Positions 1 to 9,270 of a DNA stretch of 64,000 nucleotides are shown here, piece after piece. The stretch's first letter is position 1; each line of letters opens with the position of its first letter. Source of the DNA: Flavobacterium inviolabile. Its GTDB lineage: Bacteria; Bacteroidota; Bacteroidia; Flavobacteriales; Flavobacteriaceae. A program made the translations under genes and the position numbers. The notes beneath the pieces are model-generated. The model ran no database searches. It was given only the letters and a program-made list of their open reading frames with translations, and was not told the DNA's origin. The stretch covers positions 2,046,001-2,110,000 of the forward strand of contig NZ_CP058278.1 in the NCBI RefSeq assembly GCF_013389455.1, read 5' to 3'.

Positions 1-82
1 TATGCAATCGTTTTATACGCGTATTCCGTATGCTTTTTTTACATCGTTTTAAATTTCAATACAAACGTACGCTCTTTTTTTT

Positions 83-97
83 AAACATCAGATGTTT
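83..97. promoter_or_regulatory. Putative GntR operator 1
   Basis: A 15-bp inverted repeat, AAACATCAGATGTTT, just beyond the stop of the GntR gene. An almost identical site (AAACATAAGATGTTT) lies immediately upstream of that gene's start. Two copies of one dyad around one regulator are best explained as its binding sites. This copy would control a gene to the left of the window. Inference from symmetry and position. Confidence 0.5.
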
Positions 98-131
98 TGA
101 TGTTTTTTGGAAAAAAATTAACACGGAAATA

Positions 132-773
132 TTAGTAATTGCGCTCCAGTATTTTCCTTAATACCTGTAAGGCGGTATTGGCTTTTTTCTTTTTTATCGC
201 GTCCAGTAATTGTTCGTGCAGGTAATGGTTTATCGCAAATTTACTGGTGCCGTTAGTTTCACGGGCATTAAAGAAATTGCGCAGTACTACCGTAAAACCA
301 TAGTATAGTTCGGCCAAAACCTTATTTCCGGAAGCAAAAGCAATGGCCATGTGGAAATCAATATCGGCATCGGCACATTCCTGTGGATTTTCGGCAAGTA
401 TGGCTGCTTTACGCCGCTCTAAACATTTTTCGATTGCTTCGAGCTGTTCTTTAGTATGGTTAACACTTGCCAGTTTTATGATCTCTTCTTCAAGTAGCCT
501 CCGGACGGCGTTAATTTCATCAAAATCGGCATGCTGAAGGCGCTGCTCCATGTTTAGTTCCCTGTAGTCGCTGTTAACGGTAGTGCCGGAACCCTGCTGA
601 ACTTTCAGTATACCGGAAATCGCCAGTGTTTTGATAGCTTCCCGTATGGTTGATCTTCCAACGCCGTATTGCTGCATCAGTTCCGGTTCTGCAGGAATTT
701 TTTCGCCGGGTTTATACTTTCCGCCGGCAATATCTTCCTTGATCTGGTTGACTATTTTGGTATACAGTTTCAT
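132..773 (-). CDS. GntR/FadR-family transcriptional regulator (FCD domain)
   Basis: 213 aa, normal length for the FadR subfamily. Residues about 5-70 form the winged-helix GntR DNA-binding domain (KPGEKIPAEPELMQQYGVGR, then STIREAIKTL). Residues about 85-205 are helical and fit the FCD effector domain, including the DADIDFH segment typical of its metal/ligand site. FadR-type proteins usually bind a small carboxylic acid or sugar acid and repress a neighbouring catabolic or transport operon. The dyad AAACATnAGATGTTT occurs before the start and after the stop, suggesting autoregulation plus control of a gene beyond the left edge. The ligand cannot be deduced. Confidence 0.9.
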   Translation of the reverse strand: MKLYTKIVNQIKEDIAGGKYKPGEKIPAEPELMQQYGVGRSTIREAIKTLAISGILKVQQGSGTTVNSDYRELNMEQRLQHADFDEINAVRRLLEEEIIKLASVNHTKEQLEAIEKCLERRKAAILAENPQECADADIDFHMAIAFASGNKVLAELYYGFTVVLRNFFNARETNGTSKFAINHYLHEQLLDAIKKKKANTALQVLRKILERNY

Positions 774-792
774 AACAGTTCTAATTTATTAC

Positions 793-807
793 AAACATAA
801 GATGTTT
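793..807. promoter_or_regulatory. Putative GntR operator 2 (autoregulatory)
   Basis: AAACATAAGATGTTT, a 15-bp dyad about 20 bp upstream of the GntR start codon and matching the site at 83-97 at 14 of 15 positions. Its position suits autorepression. Confidence 0.5.
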
Positions 808-856
808 CGTTTAAAAACCGGCTTTAATTGTGATGCCGATTTTACAAAAGGCAAGC

Positions 857-2098
857 TTACTGTTTTAATTTTTTTACAACCCAGGGTAATGTGAGCCCTT
901 GACCCAGCAGTGTAAAAAGAACCACTACCACAGCAATAAATATAATATCGTGGCGTAACGGGAAAGGCGTACCGTCTTTTAGAGTGGCCGGCAAACCTAT
1001 TGCTATGGCAAGCGATACGATACCCCGCATACCGGACCAGCTGATAATTAAACTGTTTGAAAAGTCCAGTAAAGCATCTTCGGGTATTTTTCGCTTTTTA
1101 CTTTGAAATGCACGCTGTAGATTTATTTTCTGTAAAAACACTCTTGCCATTCGCAGTCCCAGGGCTACAACCGTGATCAGAAAGGCATAACCAATGTAGG
1201 GAAGGATCTGGTGCTCTTCTATGTTTTTCAGGACATACGGAAATTCCAGGCCAATCAGGATAAAGATCAGTCCGTTGAGCAGGAAAACAATAATATCCCA
1301 GATGGTCCGGGATTGCTGTTTCAGGTTTTCCGGGAATATTTTCCGGCTGATGCGGGAAATGCTCAAACCAATGGTAACTACCGCAATAACACCGGAAACA
1401 CCAATTTCTTCGGCAACAAGGTAAGTGACAAAAGGCATTAAAATGATAAAGCTGATCGTCACTAAAATATCGTGATGCACCAGCCGGAGTATATAGGTGA
1501 GTATTTTCCCCAGGACGATACCTACCAGCAAACCACCGGCCATGAGTACTAAAAATTCCAGGGACGCTTTCCACCAGATAAAGGCCGATCCGGTAACGGC
1601 AGCCACGGCAAACCGGTAAGCAACCAGAGCGGAGGCATCGTTTACCAGGCTTTCTCCTTCCAATATGGTAATTGATTTATGGGACAACCCGAGTCCTTTG
1701 GTAATGCCAATGGCCGCAACGGCATCTGTAGCAGACAGTATGGCACCCAATACAAAAGATAACGGCCAGCTCATACCATCTATTAAATAATGTGCAGTGA
1801 CCGCGATACCGGTAGTAGTCAGGAAAACCAAACCGATAGACAAGGTTCCGATGGTATTGATATGGGTTTTAAAGTCTTTAAAGGAGATATTAAAAGCGGC
1901 ATCATACAATAAAGGCGGTAAGAAAAGCAGAAATACTACTTTGGGGCTAAGCTCAATATTGGGCATGGAAGGAATAAAGCCAATACCGATTCCGGCTGTT
2001 ATTAGCAGTATCGGGTAAGGTAGTTTAATTTTATCGGCTATAGCGGTAAGCGCAATCATAATAGCCATTATGAATATAACCACACTGTAGTTTTCCAT
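857..2098 (-). CDS. Na+/H+ antiporter, CPA1 family
   Basis: 413 aa integral membrane protein with about 12 hydrophobic segments. It carries the CPA1 signatures: the ATDAVAAIG segment around residue 120 and GESLVNDASALVAYRF around 150, which includes the ND pair of the ion-binding site. It would exchange Na+ (or K+) for protons across the inner membrane. It has no long cytosolic C-terminal domain, so it is the short form. It lies upstream of, and co-directional with, the GntR gene, but an operator-like dyad and about 80 bp separate them, so they need not be one operon. Confidence 0.9.
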   Translation of the reverse strand: MENYSVVIFIMAIMIALTAIADKIKLPYPILLITAGIGIGFIPSMPNIELSPKVVFLLFLPPLLYDAAFNISFKDFKTHINTIGTLSIGLVFLTTTGIAVTAHYLIDGMSWPLSFVLGAILSATDAVAAIGITKGLGLSHKSITILEGESLVNDASALVAYRFAVAAVTGSAFIWWKASLEFLVLMAGGLLVGIVLGKILTYILRLVHHDILVTISFIILMPFVTYLVAEEIGVSGVIAVVTIGLSISRISRKIFPENLKQQSRTIWDIIVFLLNGLIFILIGLEFPYVLKNIEEHQILPYIGYAFLITVVALGLRMARVFLQKINLQRAFQSKKRKIPEDALLDFSNSLIISWSGMRGIVSLAIAIGLPATLKDGTPFPLRHDIIFIAVVVVLFTLLGQGLTLPWVVKKLKQ

Positions 2099-2175
2099 TA
2101 AAGTATTTTTTGACTATAAATAATGTTTCGATATTTACCCGCAAGGAGCTATGTAAAAATAGAGAATCTGTTTTA

Positions 2176-2628
2176 TCAATAGTATAATTTGTCATAAAAA
2201 TTATGGCCTCCTAATGAAATATTCAGCCCGATGGTAAATCCTTTTATGCCGCTGTGATTGTCGCCCAGATTCCAGCTATAACCACTGTGCAACGAAATCG
2301 CATTGAACATTTGTAGTCCGATATTGGGATTGATGTGTTGGGGAGATACCTGTAGTTTACCGTAGAAAAACATACGCCTGTATGCAAGGCTGCCCTCCGG
2401 AATTACATCGGGATAACCGGATCTGTTAAACAGATACCGTATGCCCAAACCTGCTGTTAAACCGGTTGAATTGCGTTCATCCTGGGCAAATATCTTGGTT
2501 TCGGTACCCAGACTAAGGCTGTGACGGCCCAGGTATTGGTAACCGACACTGATGGCTGAATTTTCGATTAATTGCGCCTTTGCTGTCATACAAATGAGGC
2601 ATACAAAAAGGTATAGTAAGTGTTTCAT
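2176..2628 (-). CDS. Small secreted/outer-membrane beta-barrel-like protein
   Basis: The likely start is the internal Met giving MKHLLYLFVCLICMTAKAQ, a clean signal peptide; an upstream in-frame Met at 2652 would spoil it. The mature part (about 130 aa) is rich in alternating polar/aromatic residues (VGYQYLGRHSLSLGTETKIFA, GLGIRYLFN, LAYRRMFFYGKLQVSP, FTIGLNISLGG), as in small outer-membrane beta-barrels of Bacteroidota. No specific family recognised. It sits just downstream of a membrane protein gene on the same strand. Confidence 0.65.
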   Translation of the reverse strand: MKHLLYLFVCLICMTAKAQLIENSAISVGYQYLGRHSLSLGTETKIFAQDERNSTGLTAGLGIRYLFNRSGYPDVIPEGSLAYRRMFFYGKLQVSPQHINPNIGLQMFNAISLHSGYSWNLGDNHSGIKGFTIGLNISLGGHNFYDKLYY

Positions 2629-2707
2629 GGTTGCGAAATTTAAAGTGAACATTGGTTTAATAATTATTGTGCTATGTTATTAATAAAAAACATCATTTTA
2701 ATACATA

Positions 2708-4006
2708 TTATAAGCTGCCTGAAAAGCCCGGAAACAGTTTTGGAAAATACACAAGCAGCCGGGCAATTCCCCATATTAAGATTGCCATACCCAGAATGCC
2801 CAGTGCTTTTTTGTTTTTCCAGCTCCAGCCAAACAGTACCGGAACTTCCCAGTATTTGATCAGTACATAAAAGAAGATACCGCAAAGCCCGGACCAGGTG
2901 AGTGTGGCAACATGTGATTTTTCGCCTGCAATCACGCAGGCACACAGGTAGACGACGGTGAACAGCTGTATTCCGATATAATTCTTATAGCTTTTATCCG
3001 AAAAGGATTCGTTTAGGGAGACATATAGTAAAAGCAGGATCAGCAACAAACTAAGCACCAGCAATGGCGCTGTGAATGCTGCCGGCAAAAACAGCAGCAC
3101 CAGCCATAACGGCATTAGGAGTACAATACAGGAAGCCGGGATCTTTTTTGAATGGGACAAAGTATCCGGAAAAGGGAATAATAACCGCCAGGCTTTAGGC
3201 AGCAGCCTGTGTACGGGAGGAAGCAGGTATAAGGTGATTAAGACAGACACGGTTATTTCAAACGGATACCAGGGATCTTTGGTCTGGTAGATTACCCGGA
3301 TCATCGCCAATATTGTTATCACTGCGGGCAGCGTTATTTGTACCAGTACTTCTTTTGGAGTCAGCTCTTTATAGGTAAAAGAAAAGGAAGTGATTTTATA
3401 GAAAGGCTTCCCGGTTGCAAACGAGGTCAGCAGTACCCAGAATACAGCCAGGCCGAGGTGTATTGTGACGGTACGAAGGACAACATCCTTTAGCTCCGGA
3501 CCGAAATATAGCGCTGCCACAGCCAGCAGCAGCAGTTCAAACCGGAGTATTTTTGGCGAAAAAAGCAAGCGGAAGAACGGGGTTAAATATTGGAGAATCC
3601 GTTCATAGATGTGATGCCAGAAACGTTTGAGCAGCATCAGCAGGGCAAAGGTTGCTATTAAAGCGGCTGCAGCCGATAAAAGCCGTGCCGCAGTGAACAA
3701 TCCGGTTAAGGCTTGCAGGCGTGATGTTTTTTTGACGGTATAGGCCAATTGCGCATTCTCTAATAAATCCGAAGCGATCAGGGCGGCCTGCTGTTTGGTT
3801 AATGGTGCCAGTCCGGTTTGGTGTGCTATCCAGAAAGCGTCAGCAGTTGCAGTATTACCGTAGGTTTTTAACGTACCATATTGGTAAAGGATGGTTTTCT
3901 GGTTGTTGGATAATCCGGACATTATTTTGGCCAACTCATAATCTGTTACCGGTGTGGCCGTCGGAAGCAGGAAAAAGAAAAGCAAGAATTTAAGCATGGA
4001 ATACAT
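2708..4006 (-). CDS. Polytopic membrane protein of unknown function
   Basis: 432 aa. An N-terminal signal-like segment (LKFLLFFFLLPTATP) is followed by a soluble stretch of about 80 aa and then 9-10 hydrophobic helices from about residue 110 to the end. A second Met three codons in (start 3997) is equally plausible. No catalytic motif or known family is apparent. It may be co-transcribed with the small barrel-like gene downstream (about 55 bp gap). The repeated start-site region at 4010-4260 contains no gene. Confidence 0.6.
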   Translation of the reverse strand: MYSMLKFLLFFFLLPTATPVTDYELAKIMSGLSNNQKTILYQYGTLKTYGNTATADAFWIAHQTGLAPLTKQQAALIASDLLENAQLAYTVKKTSRLQALTGLFTAARLLSAAAALIATFALLMLLKRFWHHIYERILQYLTPFFRLLFSPKILRFELLLLAVAALYFGPELKDVVLRTVTIHLGLAVFWVLLTSFATGKPFYKITSFSFTYKELTPKEVLVQITLPAVITILAMIRVIYQTKDPWYPFEITVSVLITLYLLPPVHRLLPKAWRLLFPFPDTLSHSKKIPASCIVLLMPLWLVLLFLPAAFTAPLLVLSLLLILLLLYVSLNESFSDKSYKNYIGIQLFTVVYLCACVIAGEKSHVATLTWSGLCGIFFYVLIKYWEVPVLFGWSWKNKKALGILGMAILIWGIARLLVYFPKLFPGFSGSL

Positions 4007-4263
4007 TTAGATTAACACTATTTTTTTGTAACTCCGGGGGCTTTTTATTCGGTAATATTTATTGGCATTACTGCGCATTATAAGGGCAGGCTTATTCTGA
4101 CCTTTGAACAACATTTCGGGTATAAGCATTCGTTTGCAACATTACATTTCTGTATCGTACCAAACGTCCTTATGTATTAAGGGGAGATGGGAACCATCCG
4201 GCAAAACGGTACCGGGTAGCGGAATATAAATTTAGGGCTATTTTTTTAATTTAAAAAATAAAA

Positions 4264-5076
4264 TTACCCTTTTGCCGGCAGCATGGTGGGAGTGTAGCCG
4301 AAATGTTTTTTAAACGCATAGGAAAAATGCGAGATATCTTCAAAACCCACTTCCAGGTAAATTTCGGTGGTTTTTTTGTGCTTTTCGGCAAGGTAATAAT
4401 GTGCCAGTTCCAGCCGCTTTTGTAGCAGCCAGCGCTGTGGAGTGGCGTGAAACAATTTCCGGAAATCCCTGTTGAAGGTTGCCAGGCTTCTTCCGGTGAG
4501 GTAGGCAAATTTTTCTAAAGACATGTTGAACATAAAATTACGTTCCATAAACGTCATCAGATCCATTTTTCCGGGTTCTCCGAAATTTGCCAGAACCTGG
4601 TCCACATCCGTATCGATTTCCCGCAAAATGCTCAGCGCCTCCGTAATTTTCAGCCTGGCAAGATGTTCGGGAAAAACACCTTCCATGTCAAAATAAGGAA
4701 TTAAGGAAGCCAGACAGCTTTCCAGTAAAGGATGGTCTTTGAAATGAAAGATCTTTTGGGATGTACTGCTCTGCTGTTTAACGGCAATACCGGAGTAGAA
4801 TTCTTGCAGCCTTTCTGTAGCCAGGTGCATCACCACTGTTTTATGTGGTAATCCGTGCTTGGGGTAATTGATCACCGTAGCCAGGCAGTTTCGCGGAATC
4901 AGGAAAATATCACCGGCACCGAAACAATAGGTCTTGTCGGCCTGTATGATCCTTGTTTCGCCGGAAATAAACCAGACGAGCATGTGGTAATCGAAAAGCA
5001 GTTCGGATTTAAAAAGCTTATCCTCATAACAGGAGAGTTTGATGTCCGGAGTGATGTATTTTGCCTGGTATTCCAT
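4264..5076 (-). CDS. AraC-family transcriptional regulator
   Basis: 270 aa. The N-terminal ~150 aa look like a cupin-type sensor (FGAGDIFLIPRNCLATV). The C-terminal ~100 aa hold two helix-turn-helix motifs of the AraC type, ending in VGFEDISHFSYAFKKHFGYT, the second-HTH signature. It is convergent with nothing and lies beside the SDR gene at 5296-6315 on the same strand, which is a plausible target. Ligand unknown. Confidence 0.9.
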   Translation of the reverse strand: MEYQAKYITPDIKLSCYEDKLFKSELLFDYHMLVWFISGETRIIQADKTYCFGAGDIFLIPRNCLATVINYPKHGLPHKTVVMHLATERLQEFYSGIAVKQQSSTSQKIFHFKDHPLLESCLASLIPYFDMEGVFPEHLARLKITEALSILREIDTDVDQVLANFGEPGKMDLMTFMERNFMFNMSLEKFAYLTGRSLATFNRDFRKLFHATPQRWLLQKRLELAHYYLAEKHKKTTEIYLEVGFEDISHFSYAFKKHFGYTPTMLPAKG

Positions 5077-5197
5077 CGGGTATAGGGTATTGCTGCAGCA
5101 AGCTGTTCTATTCCTGTAAAAATAAACAATATCCGTGCTTTTACGCCGGATCGGGTTGTTTTTTGATCGTAGTTGTATTGGAACGGAAAAGTTTGCT

Positions 5198-5245
5198 AAA
5201 AAAAACTGTCTTTGGAAGGTATGCGGATAGCTGCCAAAGACAGTG
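5198..5245 (-). terminator. Rho-independent terminator after the SDR gene
   Basis: Inverted repeat ACTGTCTTTGG (5205-5215) / CCAAAGACAGT (5234-5244), followed on the minus strand by a T-run (plus-strand A-run at about 5198-5204). It lies 50 bp past the stop of the short-chain dehydrogenase. Confidence 0.75.
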
Positions 5246-5295
5246 GGATTAATATTTCGATTATAGCCTTGTTAAAGGAAAAAAAAGACTGCTGA

Positions 5296-6315
5296 TTAAT
5301 TGGTTTTAAACGATATACCGGTTAGTTTTTCGCTTAATGTCCAAAGCTGTTTTGCATGGTTTTCATCCAGTGAATACAGCTGTACTCCGTATATGGTGGA
5401 CGGCTCATCATAACGGTGCTCGATTTGTCCTGTATCCAGTTCGGCAATATCCGAATCTTCACAGTAAACACCGCCAATATGGTTTAGGGCTGCACTTGTA
5501 GCGCACCAAACGGTGGTAGCGGCACCTTGTGGAATGGTTTTTAACCGGGCAGCAACTTCCGGTTTGATGTTGCCTTCAGCATCATGCGTACCCAGTTGCT
5601 TGAATAGTTCGATCGGTTCTTCCCTGCCCAGATCGGTACCATATACCGAACCCGGATGCAGTGCATAAGCCCGTATATTAAAGGCTTTACCTCTGTTGTC
5701 CAATTCTAAAGCAAACAGGTTACAAGCTGTTTTTGATTGTCCGTAGCCTGATAAGGTCTGGTATTCCCGACGTTCAAAATTAGGGTCTTCAAAGTCAAAT
5801 GGTGCCATTTGGTGGCCAAAGGACGAAACATTCAGTACTCTTGCGCCGTTGGCTTTTTTTAGCAGCGGCCATAACCTGGCCGTCAGGTGGAACTGACCCA
5901 GATAATTCGTAGCCAGCTGGGATTCGATGCCAAGGCTGTTGCGGCGTAAAGGCACCCACATAATACCGGCATTGTTGATCAGTAAATGAATTGGTCTTCC
6001 GGTTGCCAGGAATTTTTGGGCAAAAGCTTCAATGGATTCGGGTTCCATTAAATCGATGGTTTCCAGTTCGATATTCGTAATGCTCTGAAGGTTCTTTTTA
6101 GCCTTTTCCACATCTCTTACCAGCACGATAACCGTAGCGCCAGCGGCTACAAGTGTTTTGGTTGTTTCTAATCCGATACCCGTATGGCCGCCGGTAATGA
6201 TGGCTGTTTTTCCGGTAAGATCGATTCCTTTAATGACATCCTGTGCAGTGGATGCCGCATTAAATCCAGAACCTGTAGGTTTCTGTAATGCTCCCTGATA
6301 ATTGTTTTGTTCCAT
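5296..6315 (-). CDS. Short-chain dehydrogenase/reductase (WW-domain oxidoreductase-like)
   Basis: 339 aa, longer than classical SDRs and typical of the retinol-dehydrogenase/WWOX-like group. The Rossmann dinucleotide motif TGGHTGIG is at residues 41-48, NNAG follows about residue 112, and the catalytic Tyr-Lys pair is in SGYGQSKTACN. It is expected to be a cytosolic NAD(P)-dependent oxidoreductase; substrate unknown. It lies upstream of the AraC regulator on the same strand and ends at a strong terminator. Confidence 0.9.
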   Translation of the reverse strand: MEQNNYQGALQKPTGSGFNAASTAQDVIKGIDLTGKTAIITGGHTGIGLETTKTLVAAGATVIVLVRDVEKAKKNLQSITNIELETIDLMEPESIEAFAQKFLATGRPIHLLINNAGIMWVPLRRNSLGIESQLATNYLGQFHLTARLWPLLKKANGARVLNVSSFGHQMAPFDFEDPNFERREYQTLSGYGQSKTACNLFALELDNRGKAFNIRAYALHPGSVYGTDLGREEPIELFKQLGTHDAEGNIKPEVAARLKTIPQGAATTVWCATSAALNHIGGVYCEDSDIAELDTGQIEHRYDEPSTIYGVQLYSLDENHAKQLWTLSEKLTGISFKTN

Positions 6316-6453
6316 TTTGTATGATTTGATACTGCAAAATTAGAACGGGATTCTCTTTTGTATTTTGTTGAGCGTATCATTTTACTTTGTTGTAACTATC
6401 AAAATGGATTGGTAATGCTTTGAAATAGCCTGTTTTATGGAAGTCTACAGGGA

Positions 6454-7221
6454 TTATCTTTTGATGCCATACATCAGGATTCGTTTAAACGCATATATTG
6501 CAGGCAGTTTAGGGAAATTCCGGGCTATCCTTTCTTTAAAAGCTTCTATAAAATATTCCTGCTGTTCCTTGTCCAGACGTTCCATATAAGGAACCAGCGA
6601 TGTTCCGGAGATAAAGTTGTACAGCGTGTCGTGATCAGCGGCAATGATGGGGTATACTTTCTGAAACAGCTGGATGTCTTTCATACCATTATCAAACAAA
6701 AGCTGTGCATAGCTGTCTAAAGACAATACCGGAGAATCTCTTTTATAACCGTTGAGGTAAGTTGCAAAAGGCTGCTCTTCGATGAGTTCAAATAAAATTT
6801 TATTCAGCACGTTCTCTTTCTGAACCGGCATCTGCACGGCAAATTGTCCGCCGGGATGCAACAGCGAGAGCATTTTCGGGAATAAGGTTTCATGATCGGG
6901 CGACCATTGCAAAGCGGCATTGCTGAAAATCAGATCCCATTTCTGGCCGGAACCGGTAATGGCTTCGGTTGTTGCCAGTTGGAACTGCAAACGTTCGTTT
7001 TCAAAAGCTTTGGATTTGGCTAACATTTCCGGTGAGGCATCCACACCGGTAAAATGGGCTCCGGGAAATTTTTGGGTCAATATGGCTGTCTGCTCTCCTG
7101 TACCGCAGCCTAGATCGATTGCCTGAAACGATTCTTCAGGTGTAATCAAGGCGGCTAAATCATAAAAAGGACGGTAACGGACGTCTTTAAACTGGTCGTA
7201 TAATTCGGGATTCCAGGGCAT
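6454..7221 (-). CDS. SAM-dependent methyltransferase, trans-aconitate methyltransferase-like
   Basis: 255 aa class I methyltransferase. The SAM-binding motif I, AIDLGCGTGEQ, is at about residues 34-44, with an acidic motif II in FTGVDASPEM and motif IV in WDLIFSNAALQW. The start MPWNPELYDQFKDVRYRPFYDL and overall length match the Tam (trans-aconitate 2-methyltransferase) family, which methylates trans-aconitate to limit aconitase inhibition. The exact substrate is inferred from family resemblance only. Monocistronic: over 130 bp separates it from its neighbours. Confidence 0.8.
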   Translation of the reverse strand: MPWNPELYDQFKDVRYRPFYDLAALITPEESFQAIDLGCGTGEQTAILTQKFPGAHFTGVDASPEMLAKSKAFENERLQFQLATTEAITGSGQKWDLIFSNAALQWSPDHETLFPKMLSLLHPGGQFAVQMPVQKENVLNKILFELIEEQPFATYLNGYKRDSPVLSLDSYAQLLFDNGMKDIQLFQKVYPIIAADHDTLYNFISGTSLVPYMERLDKEQQEYFIEAFKERIARNFPKLPAIYAFKRILMYGIKR

Positions 7222-7486
7222 ATCAATAGCGTTTTAAGCACCTCTTTAGAAACAGAGGACAGTTGAACAATCATTTATTAGTAGTTATTGCATACGCAAT
7301 ATAACGAATATGTAAACATAAAACGTTGTTCAGAATGGCAATCCATAGTATTACTAAAGAATATTGAGGGTTTTAAAATGTTGCTAATTAGTGTGATGAG
7401 GTAGCCGCCGCAAAAAAATGGATATGAGGAACAAAGTACGATCCTGTAAAAACAATAGGGATAGTATAAATCAGATTCCGGGTATA

Positions 7487-7517
7487 CAAAAAAAACACTC
7501 CGGGATTTGCGGAGTGT
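7487..7517 (-). terminator. Terminator of the alpha/beta hydrolase gene
   Basis: Hairpin ACACTCCG / CGGAGTGT (7495-7517) followed on the minus strand by a T8 run, 20 bp after the hydrolase stop codon. Confidence 0.8.
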
Positions 7518-7537
7518 TTTTATAATTAGGATAAGAC

Positions 7538-8323
7538 TTATTTTATTTCTTTTGAAGCTTTGATGATCACGTCGGCCACTTCCTGCGGATGTGAGATAAA
7601 CACAGCGTGACTGCCTTTGATCTCGGTTATTTTAGCCTTAGCCTTTTGATACATTTTACGTTGAATGGAAGGCAGGATTGCTTCGTCCTGAGTAGCCACG
7701 ATACCATAGGAAGGTTTTGTTTTCCAAGGGGCTCTGGTCACTTTTGCGGCTAATGCAGCGGCGGCAAAACGGCCTTGTGAAGCATACATAAAGTCTGCCA
7801 GTTCTTTCGGAACATCGGCACAGAATCCTTCATGGAATTTGGCTTTGTCATAATACAGTATTCCTTTTTCATCGGCTGGTAAAATACCGTTTTTGGGAGA
7901 ACCGGGTTCTGTTTTGGCCCAATCCAAAGCCGATTCGCCTTTATCTAACTGGAAAGCGGCAAGGTAAACCAAAGCCGCAACTTTAGGATGATCGCCCGCT
8001 TCGGTAATTACGCTTCCGCCATATGAATGGCCCACTAAAATTGCCGGACCGTCCTGTCTGTCCAAAGCTGCTGTGGTCGCATCTGCATCGGCTGCCAGGG
8101 AACTTAAAGGGTTTTGCACTACAGTAACGTTATAGCCCTTTTTGGTCAGGATATCGTATAAACCTCTGTAGCCGGAACCGTCTACAAATGCCCCGTGTAC
8201 CAGGACTACATTTTTAATTGTTTTTGACGATTGTGCTAAGGCTGTGGTTACATTTCCGAGAATACCGGATAATACTAACAGGCAGGTCAGGATCTTGATT
8301 TTTGACAGGGATGCTACTTTCAT
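7538..8323 (-). CDS. Secreted alpha/beta hydrolase
   Basis: 261 aa. A signal peptide covers residues 1-30 (KILTCLLVLSGILGNVTTALA), so it is periplasmic or exported. The alpha/beta-hydrolase core shows the oxyanion loop VLVHGAFVDGSG, the nucleophile elbow GHSYGG with Ser100, and a C-terminal His in GSHAVFISHP. It resembles small esterase/EstC-like hydrolases annotated near AraC regulators. Substrate unknown. The gene follows an AraC/HxlR pair on the same strand with a 75-bp gap and is closed by its own terminator. Confidence 0.9.
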   Translation of the reverse strand: MKVASLSKIKILTCLLVLSGILGNVTTALAQSSKTIKNVVLVHGAFVDGSGYRGLYDILTKKGYNVTVVQNPLSSLAADADATTAALDRQDGPAILVGHSYGGSVITEAGDHPKVAALVYLAAFQLDKGESALDWAKTEPGSPKNGILPADEKGILYYDKAKFHEGFCADVPKELADFMYASQGRFAAAALAAKVTRAPWKTKPSYGIVATQDEAILPSIQRKMYQKAKAKITEIKGSHAVFISHPQEVADVIIKASKEIK

Positions 8324-8397
8324 ATCTTTTAATGTTTAGATTATTAACAGGGCAAAGATATTTCGGTTGGAAAGCTTAAAAAATGTGTAAAAGTTGA

Positions 8398-9267
8398 TTA
8401 TAATTGTATATTTTTCCCTGAAAGGTATTTTTTCTTAAAATTGGAAGGTGTGTCACCCGTTTTGTTCAAAAACAGGCGGTTAAAATATGCCGGATCTTCA
8501 TAACCCAGTTTGTACGCGATTTCCTTTACGCTATATGGAGAATAACACAACAGTCGTTTTGCTTCCAGTATGATCCGGTCCTTAATAATATCATTCGGGG
8601 CTGCCAGATCCAGGCGGTTAAAACGGGCGGAGATTGTTTTGGGAGCCAGGCCTAAAAGATCGGCATAATCTGCCACGGTATGTTTGTCTTTAAAATGTAT
8701 TTCCACCAGGCGGCTAAAGTCCCTGAAAAAATCGATTTCTTTGGCGGGTTCCTCATTTAGTCTGCCAAGCTGCTGTTTTTTCCATATCCTGGTGGCTCTG
8801 ATGATGAGCTGTTTCAGATAGGTTCTGAGCATTTCTTCCTGCGACGATTCCTTTATGGTAAGCTCGTCTATCAGTTGCGTATAGACATGATCAATCATAG
8901 CCGCTTCTCCTTCCGATAAGCGGGTCATTGGCATGTTATAGATGTTGTTGAACAGTATTCCGTCGCAGGCCACTTCGGCATCATGGATCTGTATGCAGTA
9001 AAAATCACGGTTATAGTAAATAAAGTGTGCTTCCTCGCTGCCGGTTTCCAGTATTTGAATGTATTGGTTGTTGCTCACAAAAAACAAAGTGGGCTCTTCC
9101 GTGGTATAGTCGTTAAAATCAATGGTCAGTTTATAACCTTTAGGAAGATACAATACCTGTATGTACATTTTATACAGACCGGCATTGATATTGTGCAGCA
9201 CAGCGTCATCTATTCTGACATAGCCGAACATTTTATAATTGGATTCAAAGTAGTTGGAAAGCGCCAT
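8398..9267 (-). CDS. AraC-family transcriptional regulator
   Basis: 289 aa. The C-terminal ~95 aa contain the two AraC helix-turn-helix units (DYADLLGLAPKTISARFNRL and KEIAYKLGYEDPAYFNRLF). The N-terminal sensor region is cupin-like. It starts only 4 bp after the stop of the HxlR gene, so the two regulators form one operon. They are transcribed away from the SDR gene at 9773, which is their likely target. Confidence 0.9.
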   Translation of the reverse strand: MALSNYFESNYKMFGYVRIDDAVLHNINAGLYKMYIQVLYLPKGYKLTIDFNDYTTEEPTLFFVSNNQYIQILETGSEEAHFIYYNRDFYCIQIHDAEVACDGILFNNIYNMPMTRLSEGEAAMIDHVYTQLIDELTIKESSQEEMLRTYLKQLIIRATRIWKKQQLGRLNEEPAKEIDFFRDFSRLVEIHFKDKHTVADYADLLGLAPKTISARFNRLDLAAPNDIIKDRIILEAKRLLCYSPYSVKEIAYKLGYEDPAYFNRLFLNKTGDTPSNFKKKYLSGKNIQL

Positions 9268-9270
9268 TTT

